Under the pieces are notes generated by a model. It was given only the letters and a program-made list of their open reading frames with translations. It was not told where the DNA came from and ran no database searches. DNA of 64,000 nucleotides, taken from the NCBI RefSeq assembly GCF_000189635.1, contig NW_002476379.1:62001-126000 (forward strand), given 5' to 3'. The DNA comes from Tetrahymena thermophila SB210 (taxonomy: Eukaryota > Ciliophora > Oligohymenophorea > Hymenostomatida > Tetrahymenidae). Each line of letters starts with the position of its first letter. Position 1 is the first letter of the stretch. The position numbers and the translations under genes are program-made. Below, in pieces: positions 12,366 through 26,090 of the stretch.

Positions 12366-12436
12366 GGTCGTACTGGGATTCGAACCCAGGTCAGAGGATT
12401 CAAAGTCCTCGGTGCTAACCGCTACACCATACAACC
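12366..12436 (-). tRNA. tRNA-Gln (anticodon UUG), copy 2
   Basis: The 71-nt sequence is identical to the copy at 9919-9989, in the same orientation, with anticodon TTG at 12401-12403. The flanks differ apart from a short A-rich stretch, so only the gene itself is conserved. A T-rich run follows on the transcribed strand. Identity of dispersed copies is usual for tRNA genes. Confidence 0.97.
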
Positions 12437-13373
12437 GTAATGATATTTTAAATAAAAAATTAATATATTCGTAATAGTTTTGAGAAAAAAGCTTAAGAAA
12501 AAAAAATAAATCATAATTAATTATTTTAAAACGCCAAGTAATATTTCGAATATTCTTTAATTCTACTTTAGTTAACTTATTTAAACTGCATATCATTAAG
12601 TTTGAAAGAAAATTAGCTGACTGAGATATTTCAAATTTAAATTTGCAATAAATGATAATTTAGTAAATCTAATTTAAAGTATTTATGATAAATATTTTTA
12701 AATTAAAATGTTTATAAAAAAAATTCTTATTTCACAAATTATAAATTTGATTTATTTTCTTAATTTATTCTATTTATTATATTTTTTTGAATATTCGATT
12801 GCAAAATATTATTTCTTTTTGCTAAAGTTAAAATTTTTAAAAATCATATCTTATGTCTTTTAAGCTACTAAAAATCATCTTTGTTAATTGCAAATAATTA
12901 TAACTTTAAGTACTTAAAAAATATTTCAAACCAAATACAAATAAATTAAAATTTACTTTTGTAAATATTTTAACTAAAAAATTAATTTAAAATTTTTGAA
13001 CTTTTAAAGTCAAGAATTTATCTATTTTATTCAATCAAAAATGAATTTTGATACTTTTTAAATTTAAAAAAGAAAAGATTAAAAATTATGAAATGATCTT
13101 TAAGAGTATTAATTTTTGCATTATCATTGGTTCAATTTTTTAATTTTAAAGAAAATCTTTGTGTTTATTATTTGATTGTGTGATAGTAATTGAGCTTAAT
13201 CAATATTTAAAATTTTTGATTTATATTTAAGAAAGAATCAAATTTAATTTTTTTTAGATAAGATATAAGAAGATTTCATTTATTTACTTTAAAATCATTA
13301 GCGTTATATAGTAATAGAAGCTACTAATAGTTTTATTTATAATAAAAATAGTCCTAAACTCCTAAAGATAAAA
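12437..13373. other. Intergenic, AT-rich, likely promoter of TOG gene
   Basis: Featureless AT-rich sequence upstream of the TOG-domain gene. I see no open frame of note beyond chance, and no repeat. Confidence 0.6.
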
Positions 13374-16300
13374 ATGGAAGGAAGTCCTTATAGCAATTAA
13401 GGTTATCAATCTTAGTATTAATATAAATCAAATTAATTTAATTCAGCTATAGCTATGAGTAATAATAATGATTATTATGAGGAATCAGTTTCAAAATATG
13501 ATTCAGAGTACAATTAGTCTAGCCAATAAACCTTCTAGATCAGTCAAGAATAAAAGAATTTACCTACTTTGGAAAAGATATAATGCAATTAATGGTAATT
13601 AAGGAAAATTGGATACTAAGAGATTTAATAGGTTTTTTAAGGAAAATAATTATAAAATAATGATATGAATGGATAAAATTTGAATGATTTATCGCTTGAA
13701 AATTATGCTCCTTGGCTCAAAAATATTATTAATGAGAAGAATTTATTTGCTTTAAGTGAAGGATTAAAGGCTATAGAGATATATATAGGTAATTATAAAG
13801 GATCAATGAGTAATCAAGTTCTGAAATACTATGTTGGAGATTTAATAGAAAAAGCTCCTTTATTAAAACCTTTATAATAAGTAAATTTTTGATTTCAAAT
13901 TAAATGAAAAAATATTAATATTTAAAAAAAAATATTAGTAAATGGCTTCTAGCATTATTTGTAATAGCTTATTAAAAGGAGATGCTTAGTTTGTGGTTAG
14001 TGAAATTATAAAAAGATTAGACAGCACTCAACCTAAAATAGTGCTATTTGGATTGCAGTTGATAAAATTAAATCTAGAATATTAGCTTGCTACACAAGAA
14101 ATTATACTTTTAGATGAAACTATGCGCTAATTATTTAAATCTAATTTATCTGTTTTGAAAAATACAAATAAAGATATTAGAAGCACAGCTATTGAAAATT
14201 TAAAATTAATATATATTCAGAGTAAAGAGTCTTACGAGGAAATATCAAAAGCATTTTTGAGTGGATAAAGGTCAGTTCATTAGAAGGAGATTTAAGATAT
14301 TTTCAAGAAAGCAAAAAAAGTTGTATCCAAAAATTTGTAAGTAAAATTGATTCAAGAGGAAATGTAAAAAAATCTAGATAACGAAAAAATAAATAAATAA
14401 GTAATTTCCAAAGGATAAAAAGTTGATTTGTAAGCTATCATCCCTGAAAAATTCTTAGAAATACCTTCATTTTAGTAGCCAAACTAAAAAAAGAATAAGC
14501 TGGAAGAAATGTGGTAAAATATCGAAAAGCTTATTGTTAATTAAGTTCAAGTCTATAATTATAAGGACAATAAAGATTATTCTAACATTTACAAAATTTT
14601 AATTGGCTGCTTAGAAGAAAGTAACTTTTTAATTTTTAGCGAAGCCTTAAAATGTGTGCAAAGCCTTATGAAAGTTATGAAAAATGGAATTCCATTCCCA
14701 ATTTTAAAACATTTTTTGCTTCTAATTCTTGATAAATTCAGAGGACCAAAAGCTAGATAGTATAATTAGATTGTTTGGTAAATATTTATTATTTTTTTGA
14801 TTTATTTAAGGATATTTTTTTAATTCATTTAGGTAAGCTTTAGATGATTGCTATTTTAATTAATGCTGCACTAACGAGCAGCTAATTGATATTTTGCTAA
14901 CATAATGTGATAATGAAAAAAATCTACACATGAGAATAGGTTGCATAAATTGGTTAGGTGGCAGATTTATCCCTCATTCTTTAGAGATTGTTAAAGATTC
15001 GTTAGATTTATTAAATATGGATGCTTAAATTTAAACTTAAAGAGGAGAAAAACTTTAAAAATTGATAGATACAGTTGATAAAAAAATTGAATAAATATTG
15101 AAAAAAGCTTTGAACCTTTAATTAAAAGAGTCTTGCTAATACCTACTTGCTAGAAAAGCGAACGAGTATTTTAACGAGTATGACAAAGAAAATACAAACT
15201 CTCAAAATTACTAAGAAAGTTATCCAAGTAATAACTTGAGTTCTTAGAATGTTAAATAAATGAATAAATAATCAGCCAACTCTTAATAGTAAGGAGGAAT
15301 TGTGAATTAACAAGGTAAAAGCAATTAAGCCCCTTAAAAATAAGTAGAAAATGTAAATTTGCTGGACAGAGATTATGATGATGAAGATAATTTATAGAAA
15401 TAAAAGCCTTAGAAATAATAATAGTAAAATCAAAATATAAGCAATTTGCTTGAAGATTTTGATGATTTCAATGATAATGTACAAAACTATAATCAAGATA
15501 TTTAATCCAATGACTCTCGCCTAAAAACTGAAGGTAATAATAGTAGAGTTCTCTTGAATAAAGATTAAGAGACTATAGCCCAATCAATTTAAAATGAATT
15601 ACATAATCTTAATCAATTAATTCTAAAACAATGCAAAATATAATAAATGGAAGTATTTTGCTAAGATTTCTTAAACTGGTTGTAAAACATTTAAAGTGAT
15701 GACATGTAGGCAATATAAGATCTTTGCGTGAGCTATTTATTCGCTTTTTCATGTGCTGTTTCTTCAAATAAAAATGATATAAAATCCTCTCATTATGACA
15801 AAGCATCAGAATTAGTTTGCAATAGTTTTATTATCATGAATAAAGTAATATATTTTTATGAAATTTTTCATTTAATTTTATTTTTTTTCAATAACTTAAT
15901 AGAGCTGCGTATCTGTAAACTAAGAAAACATATAAAGAGAAATAGAAGTTATTTGTGGAATTTTATATTATGGGCATAATCAAAGGATAAATTAATTATT
16001 TGATAGTGCATATTTTGTTTGCTCTTTAGAAAAGCTCTTATAGACAACTCACAACATCGTTAAAAAATACTAAATTAACAAAAGCCTTTCGCTTTTTATT
16101 TCATGGATTTCTTAAAAGCTTGATAAAACAACAAAAGATATTGATATGAAACTATTACAATCTCTTTTAAATACTTTAGAGTTTTATGATGAGCAAACAG
16201 ATGGTAAATATAGAATTCTTGTTGATTCAATAAATTTTAAAATAGACTTTTAAAATTAGAGATCTTATGGATAACCATAAAATTTTAATAGATAAAATGC

Positions 16301-19300
16301 TCATAAAAATACTAAAGAAGAATATAATAATACCCCTAATCAAAACCAAAAATATGTATAAAACTAAAAATAACAAACTTACCAGTCAGAATAAAATGAA
16401 TACTATGATTCTTAATAAGAAGAAGAATAACTAGAAGAATATAGCAATAACAAATAGAAATCAAACCAAGTGGTAAATTACAATAGCAATTAAAATACTA
16501 GCAGATAATAATAATAACAACAATAACAACCAAATAATTCTTTAATTTAAAATTCCACTTAATCTTTATCTAAGTAGATAGAAGCAGACTTAAATAGAGA
16601 TTTTGAGACAGGAATAGAAAATCTTGTAGCATATCTTCAAGAGATTAATGAGATACAAAATATATCAATTCAGTAAGAATCTAATAGAAATGTAAGCAAG
16701 AAAGACGTCTCTCCATCTAAAAATTAAAACTCAATTTCTCCTGGAAGACCATGGAGAAGAGGTATAGGTAGAGAATCTAACAATCAAACACCTTCTAGAG
16801 CAGCAGGTGAGAAAATTAAAAAATTTAAATTTATTTATTTATTAGCAGATTTGTTTTTATTAATTTATTTATTATTATTATTGTTAATATTCTTTTCTAT
16901 TTATTTTAAATTTAGAATAACAATTGAGAGAAATAAGGCATTTGGCTGAAAAGGTATGTTAAATGACTAACTCTGATGATTTAATAATGTGCTAGTAATC
17001 TTTTTACGCTATATTGCAAATTAAGCACTCTCTACTTTAGATAAGCTAACACCCTAATCAACAAATGGAATATTTATTTTTTAATGTATTTAACAATATT
17101 TGTAGATAAAGCTTTAAGACAATAGAATAAAAGTAACTATTAAGGGAGTTCGTAACTTAACTTGAATAAAATGTTTACAAGCAGGTGATATACACTGCTT
17201 ATAAAAATGCTTTTTCTATAATTTTAAAAAATTATAATTCTTTTGCATAGAATTATTTAATTAATGTATTTATGCATTTAGTTTATAAAATATCAGATGA
17301 TCAAAATATACAAGTTTAAATTTAAATCGACTTGAGAGATGTGCAATACTTTGTTGAAAGTATTGTATACTGCTTAAGTGAGTAAGGGCTCTATCAAATG
17401 GGTCATGAAATTATGTAAAAGTTGTTTACTGAGTATGATAACAATACTCTCAAAAGAATTTTTGAGACTGAGCTAGTCAACTCTATGAAATACTATTAAG
17501 TCTATGAAGAATGGTAAAAAGATTTTATAAATATTGATTCTTCAGCAATATAGCATGCAGAAGATCATAATAATATCACTGATATTTCAAATAATAACAT
17601 GCATCTTGATTTATATGCAGAGTTGAAAAACAATAATAATAACAGAGATCACAGCAATGATAAAAGTTTGGCTTCTATCCTTTTGAGAAACGATGAAATA
17701 AAGAGTGATTTACCCAAATAAAATTTAATATATAATTAAAATAAATAAGGCATAAATGCAAAGAGCCCAATATAAAATGTAAGACAAAGTACAGAAAATA
17801 TGTAAGGAATGAAAAAAAATGAACTATAATAATAAAATTTTTAGCAACATTATTAAAGAAATATTTTAGAAGATGATTTTATGAATGAATAGTAACATTT
17901 TGAATAAGTTTAATATTAATAAAATCATAACTTCAACAGAAATAAATCTAATAGCAACAACAGTGGTCCAACACCAAGCAATCAAGGAAATAGAGTTTCA
18001 TAGAATTCTGTAGATATCAATGTCTACAATACAAATCAAAATAGTGTAGGAATGATTTCTGAAGAATCTATCCTAAATTACTATCCTAGTACACAAAGCT
18101 AGAGAGGAAATAACATTCTTGTAAGTAATTACAATAGCAATGGTGGTAACAATAACATTTTCAACAGACCTCCTTAACCATAATAAGGAAGCAATCACAA
18201 CATAAACAGCACCAATAATTTAAATAATTAGCATCTTTTAAATAGTAATAACATTTTATAAGATGGAAGTGTTTACTCTAATAATCAATTAAATTTAGAC
18301 TATTCTAATTCTATTTTAGATAGTATTAACTTAAATTAGTAAGCATAAAATGGAAACCCTCACAGTATTAACAACAACAATAATAATAATAGTAGCAATT
18401 AAAGAAATTACTAACAATAGTAATAGAAATAATAAATTTACAATAATAATAACAACAACAATAGAAGCTTTCCTAATTTGGCTAATTAAAATAACAACAA
18501 CAGCTCTAATTCTAGCATAAGTAGAATTACTAATAACACTGATCTATAAATAAATTAATAATAGCCATAACTAAAGTAATAAAATGACTAATATAATTTC
18601 AATTAAAATAATAGCAACAATAATAACAGAAGTTTAATAAATAACTATCTTACATAAGAATAGCACGATGCAAAAATTTTAAAATAATTAAATGAAATTC
18701 AATAATAAAATTCTTAGATTGTAGGCATTAGTAGCAGTAATCTTACAAATCCAAATTAAAAAAATCAATAAGATGCAAAGAATTCACCTATAAATAATAA
18801 AAATTAGTAGCACAGAAATGCTTCAGTTGAGGGAGTGAATTAATCTTCATTATATGATTATCTTAGAGAAAACCAAGATAATAATTCTTCTAATTTATTT
18901 GATGGCTAAGAAAGGGTAATCTCATAACCAAATTCTAATATAAAGATGTATAAAACTAATAGAAATAATATTAGTAATTCTATTTCTGTATCTTAATTTG
19001 CAACAAATTAGAATAATTAAAAGAATTAAAATGTTAATTTAGCAAACTACGATAGCGTGGAAGATCATACTATCCCATCTACTATAAGAAACCCTCACTA
19101 AAATATTTTAGATTATGAAGAGACAGGAACTAATGAGCCTGGTTCTGCAGAGAGATATTCTGGAATGAATTCACGTTTACCAAAATCTGGATAAAAGCAG
19201 AAATTAACAAATAGACATGATTTGAATTCTGTATCTCCAATAATCAAATAAATAGACTAGCTATCTTCAAATAGACATTATTATGTTTCTTAGGATGGTA

Positions 19301-20793
19301 AACTCAATTTTTCAGATATGAGCTATTTACTACCAACAGGCATGAAACAACCATAAAATTTCCATACTATTTAGTAATACAACTCTAATGGATAACAAGA
19401 TGAAGTTTGGCACTTAAGATATTAAGAGGAAAGAGATTTGCATCAGAGGACAAAAGAAAATCTTTAAAAAATATAATAAGACATTCAAGAAAAATAGAAA
19501 CAAGAGTCAGAATTGCTTTAAAAGTTAGAAGAAGAAAAAAAGGAAAAATAATTGCTATCTGCTTAAATTTCTTAGCTATAAAACTAATCCCTCTAACAAA
19601 ATATCTCTAGGACAACTACTTATGATTCCCAATAAACAGAAGCTTCCAAGGTAAATGGAGTTTCTTTGTAAGAATAATATATAAGCTACAATTCAAGAAA
19701 TGCGATTACTAACCATGCTAAGAGTCCATTCGAGCTTGTACCCTAGCGCACAAAAGAGAAAACTGATTGCATAAAATAAGTAAATTTATTTTAAAATGAT
19801 TAATTTTAAGTATTAATTTTATTTTTAATTAAAAGCTTTAAGAAATACTCTTGACTTCTGAATAGCTTTATAACGATTTAGGAGAACAAATAATCTTACA
19901 CTATGAAGGTTTAGAAGAAGTTATTGACAAAATCGATTTTGTAATAGATTTAAAACTTGCTATTGTAGATAAAGTACTGCTTGAAAATATGTCAGAAAAT
20001 AATTTCAGAATTATCTTAATGATTACCCTTAGACTTTGTACATCTGTAAAATTGATATTTTATTTGAGACAGTGTTTTATATTTAAAATTATTTATCAAT
20101 TTTATAGTAAACAACCCAAAAAGAAATATATGCTGATAAAGATTAAAGGACTTACCGTTAAAATGATTTAACAAAAGAATTATAAACCTTACTTGATAAT
20201 TTATTGAGTGCTAAATCAGTAAGCACAGTTTTAATAAGTGGTTTGAAAATTTTGAATTCATGTGTGCCATAAGATCTCTAAACTGTCTACTCAAAAAGTA
20301 AAATTTTAATATTTTCAAAATTTATTTTTTTATATCTAACAATTTTATTAAAGATGAAAAAATGCTCTACAGACTTATTTTGAAATGCTTAGAAAAGTTA
20401 TTAGGCTGCTATGATGATAAAAAAGAATTGAGAGTATTTGAAGTCTTAACTGAAATTTACAAGTTCTTTAAATGTCATCCTCCAGAAAATTTAAATGTAA
20501 AAAATAAAAATACTTTTAAAATTTTGATCGTTTATTTAATTTATTCATTCATTTTAAAATAGGAACAATTACCTTGTTTAAAGGACTTAGAATTTATATT
20601 TAGATCTTTAAAAACTCTCTCTGACTAAATGGTAAGTGCTAATCATGAAATGGCAAGTGAATTCGTTGAATTTATAATGAGCAAGCACAGAAAAAGCGTT
20701 TATTTAGATTATCTGTAGTCGCTTGTTTATAAAATTAATGAATCTATTAAAGAGAGCTAAATTTACAAAAATTAAATATTAAAATCTGACTGA
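13374..20793 (+). CDS. XMAP215/ch-TOG-like microtubule-associated protein
   Basis: Probable microtubule plus-end polymerase or regulator. Nine exons are inferred, with introns at 13881-13938, 14778-14832, 15845-15902, 16807-16915, 19780-19835, 20046-20107, 20298-20353 and 20497-20562. The spliced length is 6,900 nt, or 2,299 residues. Residues ~65-290 align by eye with TOG1 of the XMAP215/ch-TOG family: QWQLRKIGYQEI, then APWLKNIINEKNLFALSEGL, KRLDSTQPKIVLFGLQLI and DIRSTAIENLKLIYIQS. Further helical repeat blocks lie at ~370-560, ~740-900 and ~1090-1300. Residues ~1306-2015 are an extreme Asn/Gln/Ser-rich tract. The last ~280 residues are helical again (LEEVIDKIDFVIDLKLAIVD), as HEAT/TOG repeats would be. 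It has a long disordered segment where family members carry more TOG units. CLASP-type membership is the main alternative. Confidence 0.8.
17570..19700 (+). repeat. Asn/Gln-codon low-complexity tract in TOG gene
   Basis: About 2.1 kb of AAT/AAC/CAA/TAA-rich coding sequence with runs such as AACAACAACAAT. It encodes roughly 710 residues dominated by Asn, Gln and Ser. The frame is free of TGA throughout, which argues that it is coding and not an intron. Confidence 0.85.
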
Positions 20794-21311
20794 CCTATGA
20801 ACTAATTGACTAACTTTTATAAATATAATTATAATTAAATTTTATTATTTATTTTGTGTAACTTAAATTCATCTATTAATTTGTATCATAATTTCTAAAA
20901 ATTTAAAAAAAAACTGTTTATTTGCCAAATTTAATTTTTAATAAAATCATTTTAAATTTCATTTTTGAGGATATTTTTTTAACCAAAAGTAAAAAGTCAA
21001 ATTAAATAAATTATTTGTTTTTTATTTTTAAACAAAGAAAATTAAATTTTCTGTCTTTGATTTGCTTAGCAAAATATCAAAAAATTTTGGGTATTTATTT
21101 AAGTAAGAGAAAATATTATTTCATTAATTAATTAGTGCTTTTTAATCAATTTTAATAAAAAATTTATTTCTGTAAAGGTTGTCAGATTTTATTGCTTAAT
21201 GCTTAAAAAATTAATAATTACAAAACAAAAGTAAAAATTTTAATCAACAAATTTCTTTTAATTAAAAGTATAAATATTTATTTTAAAATTGGTATTTTTA
21301 ATAATTTTATA
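20794..21311. other. Intergenic between convergent genes
   Basis: AT-rich sequence between the stop of the TOG gene and the stop of the minus-strand selenium-binding protein gene. No gene or repeat is visible. Confidence 0.6.
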
Positions 21312-22769
21312 TCAAACCCAGATATCACTTGAACAATCACCACCAGGATATCTAACTTCGTGAGCAACTGAAGGACCATGAGGTTCATTTGAGAGATCTA
21401 CTATGAAATTTGTATCGAGCTTCATGCCTCCGTTGACTGTATCAACATCAACCTTGAGAATTTATCCACCATTTTTAACCATTTCAGGATAGAATTAGGA
21501 ATCCCAAGGTCTCAAGAGAGATGAAGTGACATAAAGACGTTTGCCATCACGAGAAAGTTGGAGCATCTAAGGTCCACCCTCAATTTTCTTTCCTTTTACA
21601 ACTGGAACTTCATTTAAGAGGTCTTCTCTTTCCTTACCATTTTCATCAATAATAGTAACAGAGCCACCTTTTATAAGAGAACCACCCAAGTATATAGTTG
21701 AAGCAAGCTTAGGGTGATCAGGATCAGTAATATCATACTAGTTAACACACCCATGGAGCCAGCATGAAACATATATGAAACGGTCATCAAGGGAAATTAA
21801 GATGTCTGTTATCAATCCAGGCATGGTAGGTAGAGCCCATCCTTTAACATTTATAGGAGCAACTTCAGCAACTTTCTTTGCTTCATATAAACCTGTTTAT
21901 TCATTAGGCTAGAATTTAATTAAAGTTGAGCTTAAAGCTGCACCAACAAAACCATAATTAACTTAAGGGTTGTGAGGGAAACGGACCTCCAAAGGAATTA
22001 ATCCATCAGATCCTAATTCAACTTTATTAATGAGCTTTCTTTTTTGCCAATCCCAAAAGAGTAAAGAATTGCCATACATATCCTTAACTTATTCAGGGTT
22101 AAATCCATACCAAAAAGCTTTTGGGCAACCAAACTCTGTGGAGACCATAACATTATGATTAGGTTAATACCAGAAGTCATATCCAAAATTTTAAGCATCT
22201 TCCTAGCTTTCCCATCTATTCTTGACTTCGAATGTGTGGCCATCTATCAAGACAAAACCACCACCACCTTCTTCACCATTTTAACCCATCAATGAGATCA
22301 TAATTTCACCGCTAGGGAGACAGTGGGTTGTATGAGGAAATGAGCCACCATTAGTTTTACGGGCAAGTTCTTCACCAGTAATTTCTGTCTTGATGGTAGG
22401 GTTAAGAGGATCAGAAAGTACATCTACTACATAAATGTTAGCACTCTTCATAGAGGGAAGTACAAGGTAGCGATGTCTATTTTGAGCATTTCCTTTACAG
22501 CTAACACAAGCGTTCCAGCCAAAGTGGTGAAGTTCATCACCAACACGAGGCATATCAAGTCTATGTATAATTTTAGAATAAGTTTCGCTAGTAGGATCTA
22601 CATCTATAGTAGCTAAGTAGTCAGGCTTAGTTTGATCTGAGGGAAGCATAACTGTATAGAGAATCTTTTCAGGTTAACTCTTCTAGTATGCTTCTAAAGG
22701 GGTGCTAAAGAAGGTGCACTCGTTCTTGCTGGGTAAACAGCATGAAGACTATTCTTGGACACTATTCAT
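21312..22769 (-). CDS. SELENBP1: Selenium-binding protein 1 / methanethiol oxidase
   Basis: Family members oxidise methanethiol to hydrogen sulfide, hydrogen peroxide and formaldehyde, using a copper-containing beta-propeller. This is a single uninterrupted frame of 485 residues (ATG at 22767-22769, TGA at 21312-21314), close to the 472 of the human protein. Conserved blocks include [54 protein letters not shown] (Cys88 and Cys91 match the conserved Cys pair), [18 protein letters not shown] and [15 protein letters not shown]. The C-terminus [17 protein letters not shown] is the family's signature ending. The start is supported because the conserved STPLEA block lies about 20 residues into the protein. 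Function is from family knowledge. Confidence 0.95.
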
Positions 22770-25763
22770 TTGCTAGAACTATTAGTATTTTATTTTTTCA
22801 ACTATTTAATTAAACAATTTATTTTTAGTTAATTGATAAATTTTTTGGTTTTAATTAAGATACTGCTTTTTAAATAGAAGCTGTTTTAAACCATAAATAA
22901 GATATTTTTAGTGAATTTTGTAGGAAAAGTTCTGTGCTTATTCGAGAATGAATTATCATAATGTTATTTTTCTTTTATATAAAAATTAGCGAGACTCTAA
23001 ACACTAATTTTTTAGTAAGTGATATTAATTAATATATAAAATCACTACTCTGTTTTAATCCTGCACTGATGTAACTTTGATTTTAAATGTTCTAAACTCA
23101 AATTTTATTATTTTTTCTAAGCTTTTTTTTTACGAAGGAAAAATTGATTAATTGTGAACAATATTAGATTTTGCTTTCTTGATAAAAATATAAGCAAATT
23201 CTTTCTTTAATTCAAATACTCGATTTAAGTCTTAATATATTACATCAAACAAATCTAATCTATGTGTCTATTACCATACAAAAATGATTAGAAATAAATC
23301 ATCAATTTCTAATATTTTTGTGAAATAAATACCTCTAAAATAAAATTTATAATTTTATCTAATATAATGTAATATAAACAAAACACCTTAAAATTATAAA
23401 CCAAGATGACATTTTTAAAATTATTTTGATCAAAATGTATTAGTGTAATTACTAATATTTTTTGATGATTACAGTATGTCAATACTAGATGACGAATTAG
23501 GTATTTTAATTAGTAATGTGTAATATTTATATATATATCCAAATTTATGATTCGATTAGAATGCTATAAAAGAAATTCAATTTGTATTATTCTAAATTTT
23601 ATTACCTAATCTCAACATCTCAAGTTATTAGTAAATATTGTTTAGTATTAATAAAGATACAAATCATCAATCAAGATTCTTTTTTGTCTTAAAAAAATTA
23701 AATATAAAAGGTAAAAATAAAAATCTTAAAACAAAATAATATGATTTATATCAAAGTATACCTATGAAATAAATATCAAAACAATATTTCCATTTGATAT
23801 TACAATTATAAAAGATTTTACAATTCAACTACTAATTTAATTAAAAATCTTAAAAAATTATTTATTTATTAAAAACTAATATTTAGACATTTATAAAATA
23901 AATAAGTAGTTAAAAAGAATGTGTTTAAAATAAGTTTATAGTAGCATACAATTAATTTCTTCTTTTAAGCAACCTTTTATTAATTAAATACTCATCTAAC
24001 TTTAAAATTAAAAACAAATGTTTTATTTGAACAGAAATAGTATTTAAAAATAGATAAATAAAAATATTTATTCATTTAGATAGAAAAAAAATTTATTAAA
24101 ATTTATAAGATTTTAAATTTAGCTGATTTAAAACTCTATTCATAACATTGAACAAATTTCAGAATAATTACCATCTATAAAATATTATATAATTATTCTT
24201 CAATAACATTAAGAAATTTTTCATGCTTCATTAAATTAACTAGCTTCTTTATGAATTTATTTAGTAATCCTTTTAATTAAAAATGTATCAAAATTATTAA
24301 TTAAGTTTCAAATAAAAAATTGAGTAAAACAAAAGATATCTTTTTAAAATTAATTTAAACATTTTACTTTCAACTTTTATATTGATATTTTATTTCTAAA
24401 ATGCTAATACATAACTATTAGATAAATGTTATTTTATTTTTAATCCCAAACAAATATATATTAAGTGTATCAACTATTTGAATTCAATTAATTAATTTCA
24501 TTTTCTAGCTTAGAATTTTTTTAATAAAATAGATGGTTTCATATAGATTTAATAAACCTTTCATATAATATTTCTTCTATTTTAATCATAATCAATTTTT
24601 TTCAAAATAAAAATGTCTACTCTATATAACACACTTTTTCAAAATTTTTCTGTTAAATAACAGATCGTTTGAATACTACCTAATGTAGAGTTCATTTCAT
24701 ATTTGATTTTTCTCTATTCAACTTAAACTTAAGAATAAGATAGTACATAAAAATAAATTAAATATTATAATGTAAAAGTTTTTTCAATATGGTATTGAAA
24801 ATAGTCGTTATATATTTTTTAAAAACATTTCTTAATAAACAAAGGAGGATTTAATAGCTTAAAGCTAAAAAAGCTTTAGCAAATATAATATTCAAAAAAT
24901 TCAAAAAGTTATTTAAAAATAACTCAACAAAAAAAAAATGATACGTTAACTGAGTATTTTGAAAATAATAACGATAACAAACCAAATTTTAAATTTAAAA
25001 ATTTTTATAACTCAAAGCTAAAAATTTAAGATTTATTTTGTTAAAGCGTCATCATACAACATTGTATAATCACATTTATTAATTTTATTAAGGTAGAATT
25101 TAGATATTTTTAAAATAATAAAATAGTTAATAATTAATACGCTATCTATATATTCACCTACATAGCTAAGTAGATTTATTTTTTCTACCATCTATATAAA
25201 TCATCATCTTTCACCTTTATTTTTTAAAATTGATTAACTTCTACTTTCTACTTATGTAAATAAATTCTTATTTTAAGTAAATTGTACTTGGCAATTCTAC
25301 TTCAAGCACATCTACTTCTATTTTATTTTTAAACTCTAAGAAGATGATGAAAATTAATATTCAATAGACAAGCACTTACTTATCGAGGATAACTTCAAAA
25401 TTCAACAAAAGTTAAAAAAGAAATGACAAATTTTAATCAAATTAATTTATTAAAATGCCATTGAAATATTTATAAATTTATACACCTTTCTTTTGAGAAG
25501 TTGTCATAATTTTTCATTTTATTTTTGGTATTTTTAATAATTGGCAATTAATTAAAAAAAAAAACTAAAACACTTTAAAGCAAAATGATGAAAATGATCA
25601 AAGCCTAAATTTGTAATAGAAAAAATAACAAAATATATTTTCGTTGTTACATGGTTTTAGTAAATATATATTCTATTCTAATTTTACACACTAGGTATAA
25701 TATAAATCTATAATTTACTTTTTTTCTAAAATTCTTGAATTATGAAAAGAAAGTATGAAAAAC

Positions 25764-25785
25764 AGACACAGTCAGTCCTGTGTCT
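25764..25785. other. Perfect 8-bp hairpin in intergenic DNA
   Basis: AGACACAG, a 6-nt loop TCAGTC, then CTGTGTCT form a perfect 8-bp stem with 50% GC pairs. It is followed within 5 bases by a T run (TTTTT). A stem of this composition stands out in the surrounding AT-rich DNA. It could end a small RNA or be a protein-binding palindrome; no RNA family is recognised. Confidence 0.4.
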
Positions 25786-26082
25786 ATCACTTTTTATTTA
25801 TTTGCAATAAATAGATAAACAAATGCCAAACAAAACATGCACAAACTATTACTGGATTTTTAAAAATTTTATTATACTCTAAAGCTAAAAATAATAAACA
25901 ACAGCAGCTTGCTATTTCTATAAAAAATATTTTAAAAGTATTATGTAAATAAATAGGTTGTTTCATGCATTTTAATCTTTTTGTAGTAGATAGGTAGTTT
26001 ATATTGATAATTTTTGGATGTTCTATTCCTAAAGAGAATTTTGATTTTCTATCTGGTTATAAATATTTTTTACAGCAGTGGG

Positions 26083-26090
26083 GCGGGAAA
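26083..26090 (+). promoter_or_regulatory. Exact E2F consensus upstream of CDH1/FZR
   Basis: GCGGGAAA (within GGGGCGGGAAAG) is an exact match to GCGSSAAA and lies about 490 bp before the ATG of the Cdh1 gene at 26578. The surrounding sequence is otherwise AT-rich. Regulatory use is inference. Confidence 0.5.

Noticed and set aside
12312-12596. Minus-strand open frame spanning the second tRNA
   Set aside because: It overlaps the complete tRNA-Gln gene and begins and ends in intergenic AT-rich DNA; no family resemblance.
22770-25740. Possible hidden gene in the long intergenic region
   Set aside because: Reading both strands under the ciliate code gave no extended frame with protein-like composition; TGA/TCA triplets are frequent.
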